Source: an uncultured Lachnospiraceae bacterium (GTDB taxonomy: Bacteria > Bacillota > Clostridia > Lachnospirales > Lachnospiraceae). From it: a DNA stretch of 8,748 nucleotides. The position numbers and the translations under genes were made by a program. The notes under the pieces are model-generated. The model was given only the letters and a program-made list of their open reading frames with translations, did no database searches and had not been told where the DNA came from. Position 1 is the stretch's first letter. Each line of letters opens with the position of its first letter. The DNA is taken from positions 1 to 8,748 of the forward strand of contig CAKRJK010000049.1 of the NCBI GenBank assembly GCA_934351705.1. The letters run 5' to 3'. Below, piece after piece: positions 5,206 to 8,748 of the stretch.

Positions 5206-7518
5206 CTGACGTAGTAATCGAACCGAATTCAAAATACAAAGGAAGGCAACTCCGGTATCCGCAAATACCGCCAACCACATATTTGCATAAATGCCTGTCA
5301 GTCCGAGTATCAATACCAATGTCTTAATTCCTATCGCAAAAATGACATTTTCTTTTGCAACGACTGTTGTTCTCTTTGCAATTCTCAAAGCAGCCGGTAT
5401 TGCGTCCATATTGGAATTCATAAATACAACGTCTGCCGCCTCGATTGCAGCGTCTGCTCCACTGCCCATTGCAGCTCCTACATCGGCTCCTGCCAGAACC
5501 GGCGCGTCATTGATACCGTCTCCGACGAACATTACGCTTCCGTGCTGCTTACGGACATTTTGCAATTCTGATAACTTCTCCTCCGGGAGCAGTTTTGCAT
5601 GAACTTCCTCGATGCCACATTCCTGTGCAATCGCCTCGGCATTTTCTTTTGCATCACCCGTCAGCATAACTGTTCTGATATTCTGTTTTTTCATACGGGA
5701 AATTGCCGCAGGGGCTTCTTCCTTAATTGTATCGGACACGATAATGTATCCTGCGTATTTTCCGTCAACTGCCAGAATCACTTCCGAGCCTCCCTGCGTC
5801 GGTTGGTACTCATCCAGTGAAATATGATATAACTCCATCAATTTGCGATTTCCGCACAGAACTTCACTTCCGTCAACAACTGCTTTGATTCCTTTTCCTG
5901 AAATCTCCTCTACCTCAAGTGCCTGCGGTATTTCGATCTGCTGCTCTTTTGCTCTTTGTGAAACGCTTACCGCAATCGGATGTGTGGAATTTCCCTCACA
6001 CGCTGCCGCAAACGCCAACAGCTTCTGCTCCTGTCTGTCTCCTGCCGTAACTACCTGCTGTACGACGAAATTACCTTTGGTAATCGTTCCTGTCTTGTCC
6101 ATGACAACCGCCTGAATATCACTCAAAGCCTCTAATGCAATACCACCTTTGAATAAGATTCCCTTTTTAGAACCTGCACCGATACCGCAGAAAAATGCCA
6201 GCGGTACACTCAATACTACCGCACAAGGACAACTCATTACCAAAAAGCTGAGTGCTGTGTATACCCATTTATGGAAATCTCCGTCTGTCAATAATGGCAT
6301 TCCAACCGCTGTAAATATTGCAACCACGATGACAATCGGCGTATAAACTCTTGCAAATCTGGTGATAAAGTGGTCGATCTTCGGTTTGCTTGCCGCCGCA
6401 TTTTCCACAGAATCCAAAATTTTGCTGACCATAGATTCCGCAAGACGCTTCTGCACGCGGATTTTTAATACGCCCGAGGTATTAACACAACCGGATAATA
6501 CCTCTGTTCCCACTTCAACCTTAACCGGAACGGATTCTCCTGTTACTGCGGAAGTGTCTAACCGACTCTCACCTTCTACTACAACTCCGTCCAACGGAAT
6601 TCTGTCACCCGCACGAACGAGAACAATGTCTCCTATTTCTGCTTCTTCTGCCGGAATGGTCTTAATCTCCTGACCGTCCACCAGATTGACAACCTCCGGT
6701 CTTAAATCTACCGCATCCATAATCTGGCTTCGGCTTCGCTCAACTGCTACATCCTCGAAAAATTCTCCGATTCTGAAAAACAGCATAACACCGACTGCCT
6801 CAGGATAACTTCCGACGATAAATGCACCAAGCGTTGCAATGCTCATCAAAAAGTTTTCATCAAACGGATTGCCTTTGCAGACATTTTTTGCCGCAGTCAG
6901 AATTATTTCGCCGCCTAAAATCAGATATGCCGCAATAAATGCTATCAGATACGGCAGCGAGTAACTCTCTGTTCCCTGAATCTTATGACATAAAACCGCT
7001 CCCAAAAGCAATACCGCTCCGCAAAGAATACAGATCAAATTCTTCTTATTCTCTGTATTTTCCTCTTTCTCCTGCTTTACGTTCTTCTTTTCTACGATTC
7101 GGATTCCATCCTCGATCTGATTACAAAGATCCTCAATCTCCTGACGAAGTCCGTCCGGATTCTCCGCTGTAAGACGCAGCTGCTTTGTTGCAAAGGTAAT
7201 GGTTGCCCATGATACCCCGTCAAGGTGATTAATCTTATCCTCCATCTTTGCCGCACAGTTTGCACAGCCGAGGTTTTCTATCGTATATGTTTTTGTTATA
7301 TGGTTACTTGGGATATTCTGCGGTTTCTTGTGGTGTTCCTCATGTTCATGATGATCATGGTCGTGTCCACAGCCACATTCTTCTCCGTGATGGTGGTGAT
7401 GCTCGTGGTCGTGGTCATGTCCGCAACCGCATTTCTCTCCGTGATGGTGATGGTGTTCATGCTCGTGGTCGTGTCCACAGCCACATTCTTCTCTATTTTT
7501 TAATTCTTCGTGTTCCAT
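5191..7518 (-). CDS. cadA: P1B-type heavy-metal exporting ATPase (Zn/Cd/Pb) with Cys/His-rich N-terminus
   Basis: A 775-residue membrane ATPase predicted to pump Zn2+, Cd2+ or Pb2+ out of the cell. Domains in order: three Cys/His-rich units (11-64), a heavy-metal-associated domain with GCANC (84-88), membrane helices from about 160, the actuator motif TGES (326-329), the metal-site CPC (430-432), the phosphorylated Asp474 in DKTGT, the HP motif (513-514), then MLTGD and GDGINDAP. In the last two helices GIKTLVL and FADTGVAF supply the Lys and Asp typical of ZntA/CadA rather than copper pumps. All catalytic residues are intact. The ATG at 7518 is chosen because GGAGG lies upstream; the frame opens 36 bases earlier, but that extension runs through the operator-like repeat. 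A promoter and an ArsR/SmtB-type operator precede the gene, so induction by metal is likely. The substrate cannot be narrowed further from sequence. Confidence 0.95.
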   Translation of the reverse strand: MEHEELKNREECGCGHDHEHEHHHHHGEKCGCGHDHDHEHHHHHGEECGCGHDHDHHEHEEHHKKPQNIPSNHITKTYTIENLGCANCAAKMEDKINHLDGVSWATITFATKQLRLTAENPDGLRQEIEDLCNQIEDGIRIVEKKNVKQEKEENTENKKNLICILCGAVLLLGAVLCHKIQGTESYSLPYLIAFIAAYLILGGEIILTAAKNVCKGNPFDENFLMSIATLGAFIVGSYPEAVGVMLFFRIGEFFEDVAVERSRSQIMDAVDLRPEVVNLVDGQEIKTIPAEEAEIGDIVLVRAGDRIPLDGVVVEGESRLDTSAVTGESVPVKVEVGTEVLSGCVNTSGVLKIRVQKRLAESMVSKILDSVENAAASKPKIDHFITRFARVYTPIVIVVAIFTAVGMPLLTDGDFHKWVYTALSFLVMSCPCAVVLSVPLAFFCGIGAGSKKGILFKGGIALEALSDIQAVVMDKTGTITKGNFVVQQVVTAGDRQEQKLLAFAAACEGNSTHPIAVSVSQRAKEQQIEIPQALEVEEISGKGIKAVVDGSEVLCGNRKLMELYHISLDEYQPTQGGSEVILAVDGKYAGYIIVSDTIKEEAPAAISRMKKQNIRTVMLTGDAKENAEAIAQECGIEEVHAKLLPEEKLSELQNVRKQHGSVMFVGDGINDAPVLAGADVGAAMGSGADAAIEAADVVFMNSNMDAIPAALRIAKRTTVVAKENVIFAIGIKTLVLILGLTGIYANMWLAVFADTGVAFLCILNSVRLLRQKIAN
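7327..7488 (-). repeat. Three tandem 54-bp coding repeats, Cys/His-rich metal-binding units
   Basis: Within the ATPase gene, residues 11-28, 29-46 and 47-64 are copies of an 18-residue unit, approximately (E/K)CGCGHDHxHxHHHHHGE. The first two copies are nearly identical; the third is diverged at its end (HDHDHHEHEEHHK). The period is exactly 54 bases, so frame is kept. Each unit offers two Cys and seven to eight His, which implies metal buffering or sensing before the classical metal-binding domain. The identity between copies suggests recent expansion, and copy number may vary between strains. Confidence 0.9.
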
Positions 7519-7536
7519 AATTATCCTCCTCTCTTT

Positions 7537-7561
7537 ATATGAATGATTGTTCATATGTTCA
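7537..7561. promoter_or_regulatory. Putative ArsR/SmtB-family operator
   Basis: A perfect 7-bp inverted repeat, ATATGAA-N6-TTCATAT (7537-7556), lies just downstream of the expected transcription start of the metal ATPase gene. A further half-site follows, so TGTTCA occurs twice, 8 bases apart (7548-7553 and 7556-7561). ATATGAA/TTCATAT palindromes of this spacing are typical binding sites for zinc/cadmium sensors of the ArsR/SmtB family (CzrA, CadC, SmtB). The assignment rests on pattern and context, and no such regulator is encoded in the window. Confidence 0.65.
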
Positions 7562-7566
7562 TTTAT

Positions 7567-7595
7567 AGGATAATACGGATTCTTCTCTTTGTCAA
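7567..7595 (-). promoter_or_regulatory. Sigma-A promoter of the metal ATPase gene
   Basis: Minus-strand TTGACA (7590-7595) is followed after 17 bases by TATCCT (7567-7572). The -35 box is perfect and the -10 matches four of six consensus bases, giving a start near 7560. The putative metal-sensor operator lies immediately downstream, where a bound repressor could block initiation or clearance. The promoter sits in the 114-base gap after the hybrid kinase gene, so the ATPase need not depend on that gene's transcription. Confidence 0.8.
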
Positions 7596-7632
7596 TGCAA
7601 TTTCAAAATATTTGTTGAGAATTTTTCTCACT

Positions 7633-8748
7633 TTAGTTTTTCTTTAACTCTTCCTGTGCCGCCCGGATCATTTCCATTCCCGCATCCACATCCAGATCGG
7701 CTACCGCCGCTTTCAATTCCGATAACAATTCTGCGACTTTCGGAGGCAGTTGTATCCGCTCTATCTGCTCCATCGCATCATCTGCCGTATCAACGTCAAA
7801 CGTCTCCAGCGCCTGATATAAAACATTTAAAACATCTTCCAACTCTTCTTTCTCTACCGTATGTTTTTCTGTCTCGGTTTCCGGTATGAGCTTTTGATAT
7901 TGCGATACGGTATCTTTGTATTTTTGCAGCAATTCCGGTGTGCCTTTTTGAATCTCGTCTTTCTTTTCTGCATTTCCGCACAGTTCCAGACACTTTGCCA
8001 TTTCCGATAATTCGGCTGCTCCCACTGCTGCCGCCGCACTTTTTAGTGCATGAACCTCCACGGTATACCTTTTTATATCATCCTGCTCTAATGCTGTTTG
8101 AATCTCTGTCATTTTCTTATTCGCCGTAATGCAAAAGAGCTCTATCAATTCCCTTTTCTCCTCCGACAAATCTCTTTGCGGTTGTTTTTGTTCCTGTACT
8201 TCGCCCTCATGAAGCAATTCCTTCGGCAAATGTGACCGGATTGTTTTCTCCATCGTAATTCCGTCCAGCGGTTTTGATAAAAAGTCGGCGAATCCCTCTT
8301 CCAGATACCGCTCTCTTGCACCTATAACCGCATTTGCCGTCAATATGATGACCGGTGTCTCTGTGCACAGCGTATCTTTCGTATCCTTTAACCGGTGAAG
8401 CGTTTCGATTCCATCCATGCCCGGCATCATGTGATCCATGAGAATAAGGTCATAATGTTTCTCTGCCGCCATCCGTAAACATTTTTCCCCGCTCATTGCC
8501 GTATCAATCCGGATCTGTGTCTGTTTAAGCAAATTCCTGGCAACCTTTAAGTTAATCTCGTTATCATCCACAATCAGAATAACTGCTTCCGGTGCAGAAA
8601 AACTCGGACAGTAAGACCTCTCGCGTTTCAGGAATTTCTGATAACGTTTCTGATAATCGCCAATCTCATCCCAAGCAAGAACCTCCTGCGGAATTTTAAC
8701 GCAAAACTCCGAGCCTTTTCCGTAAACACTTTCAACCTCCAGCGTGCC
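7633..8748 (-). CDS. Hybrid sensor histidine kinase, C-terminal part (partial at window edge)
   Basis: The 371 residues visible are the C-terminus of a membrane or cytosolic hybrid kinase. Residues 1-20 (GTLEVESVYGKGSEFCVKIP) are the final strand region of a histidine-kinase ATPase domain. A receiver domain follows from VILIVDDNE (56-64), with phospho-acceptor Asp105 in LILMDHMMPG and the conserved Lys159 in FLSKPL. An HPt domain (about 195-285) carries the probable phospho-histidine His233 in VHALKSAAAAVG. A helical tail (about 292-371) contains two similar stretches, LYQALETFDVDTADDAM and LKAAVADLDVDAGMEMI. A GTG at 8569-8571 could be mistaken for the start, but the frame remains open and homologous right to the edge. 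The sensor and dimerisation domains and the partner response regulator lie outside, so the signal is unknown. No good terminator follows the stop codon. Confidence 0.92.
   Translation of the reverse strand, partial: GTLEVESVYGKGSEFCVKIPQEVLAWDEIGDYQKRYQKFLKRERSYCPSFSAPEAVILIVDDNEINLKVARNLLKQTQIRIDTAMSGEKCLRMAAEKHYDLILMDHMMPGMDGIETLHRLKDTKDTLCTETPVIILTANAVIGARERYLEEGFADFLSKPLDGITMEKTIRSHLPKELLHEGEVQEQKQPQRDLSEEKRELIELFCITANKKMTEIQTALEQDDIKRYTVEVHALKSAAAAVGAAELSEMAKCLELCGNAEKKDEIQKGTPELLQKYKDTVSQYQKLIPETETEKHTVEKEELEDVLNVLYQALETFDVDTADDAMEQIERIQLPPKVAELLSELKAAVADLDVDAGMEMIRAAQEELKKN

Noticed and set aside
7225..7520. Plus-strand open frames over the ATPase N-terminus, including a Val/Met-rich hydrophobic one
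   Set aside because: They are antisense shadows of the His-rich repeats: CAC/CAT codons read backwards give Val and Met. They have no ribosome binding site or family resemblance.
7519..7554. Longer ATPase frame beginning 36 bases upstream (MNNHSYKERRII)
   Set aside because: It would overlap the operator-like palindrome, sit almost at the transcription start and lack a ribosome binding site; the ATG at 7518 has a good one.
7616..7630. Small hairpin TGAGAA-TTT-TTCTCA after the hybrid kinase stop codon
   Set aside because: Only 6 bp, AT-rich, and followed by ACAAA rather than a T-run on the minus strand, so it is not a credible terminator.

Overview
The window looks like a low- to mid-GC Firmicute chromosome, most likely Clostridia/Lachnospiraceae. 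The grounds are strong AAAGGAGG-type ribosome binding sites, sigma-A promoters of the TTGACA-17-TAAAAT kind, an FMN-riboswitch-controlled rib operon in the order ribD-ribE-ribBA-ribH, and the types of small membrane protein present. Family names come from motif recognition in the translations; no database search was run.

Layout. (1) Positions 1-172 lie downstream of ribH and hold no convincing gene. A 13-bp inverted repeat with an inner GNRA-capped hairpin occupies 1-53. (2) Positions 173-3805, minus strand, hold a complete riboflavin operon. Transcription starts at a strong promoter near 4180, passes through an FMN aptamer (about 4062-4162) and two intrinsic terminator hairpins (3951-3989 and 3837-3875), and then enters ribD, ribE, ribBA and ribH. 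Together these enzymes convert GTP and ribulose-5-phosphate to riboflavin; the riboswitch should shut the operon down when FMN is plentiful. (3) At 4291-4500, plus strand, a 69-residue DUF378-like membrane protein diverges from the rib promoter and ends at a strong, probably bidirectional terminator. (4) At 4562-5071, minus strand, is a 169-residue multi-spanning membrane protein resembling the DUF6512 family. (5) At 5191-7518, minus strand, is a Zn/Cd/Pb-type P1B ATPase. Its N-terminus carries three copies of an 18-residue Cys/His-rich unit ahead of a heavy-metal-associated domain. Its promoter (7567-7595) is followed by an inverted repeat typical of ArsR/SmtB-family metal-sensor operators, but no such regulator is encoded here. 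(6) From 7633 to the right edge, minus strand, is the C-terminal part of a hybrid sensor histidine kinase: the end of the ATPase domain, a receiver, an HPt domain and a helical tail. The reading frame stays open past the first possible start codon to the window edge, so this is not a stand-alone response regulator.

The gene content is mostly well-known housekeeping and metal homeostasis. I see no convincing new multi-gene system. The parts most worth a second look are the double-terminator rib leader with its repeated terminator arm, the triplicated metal-binding N-terminus of the ATPase with its orphan operator, the structured palindrome at the left edge, and a short sequence duplication at the ribE/ribBA junction.
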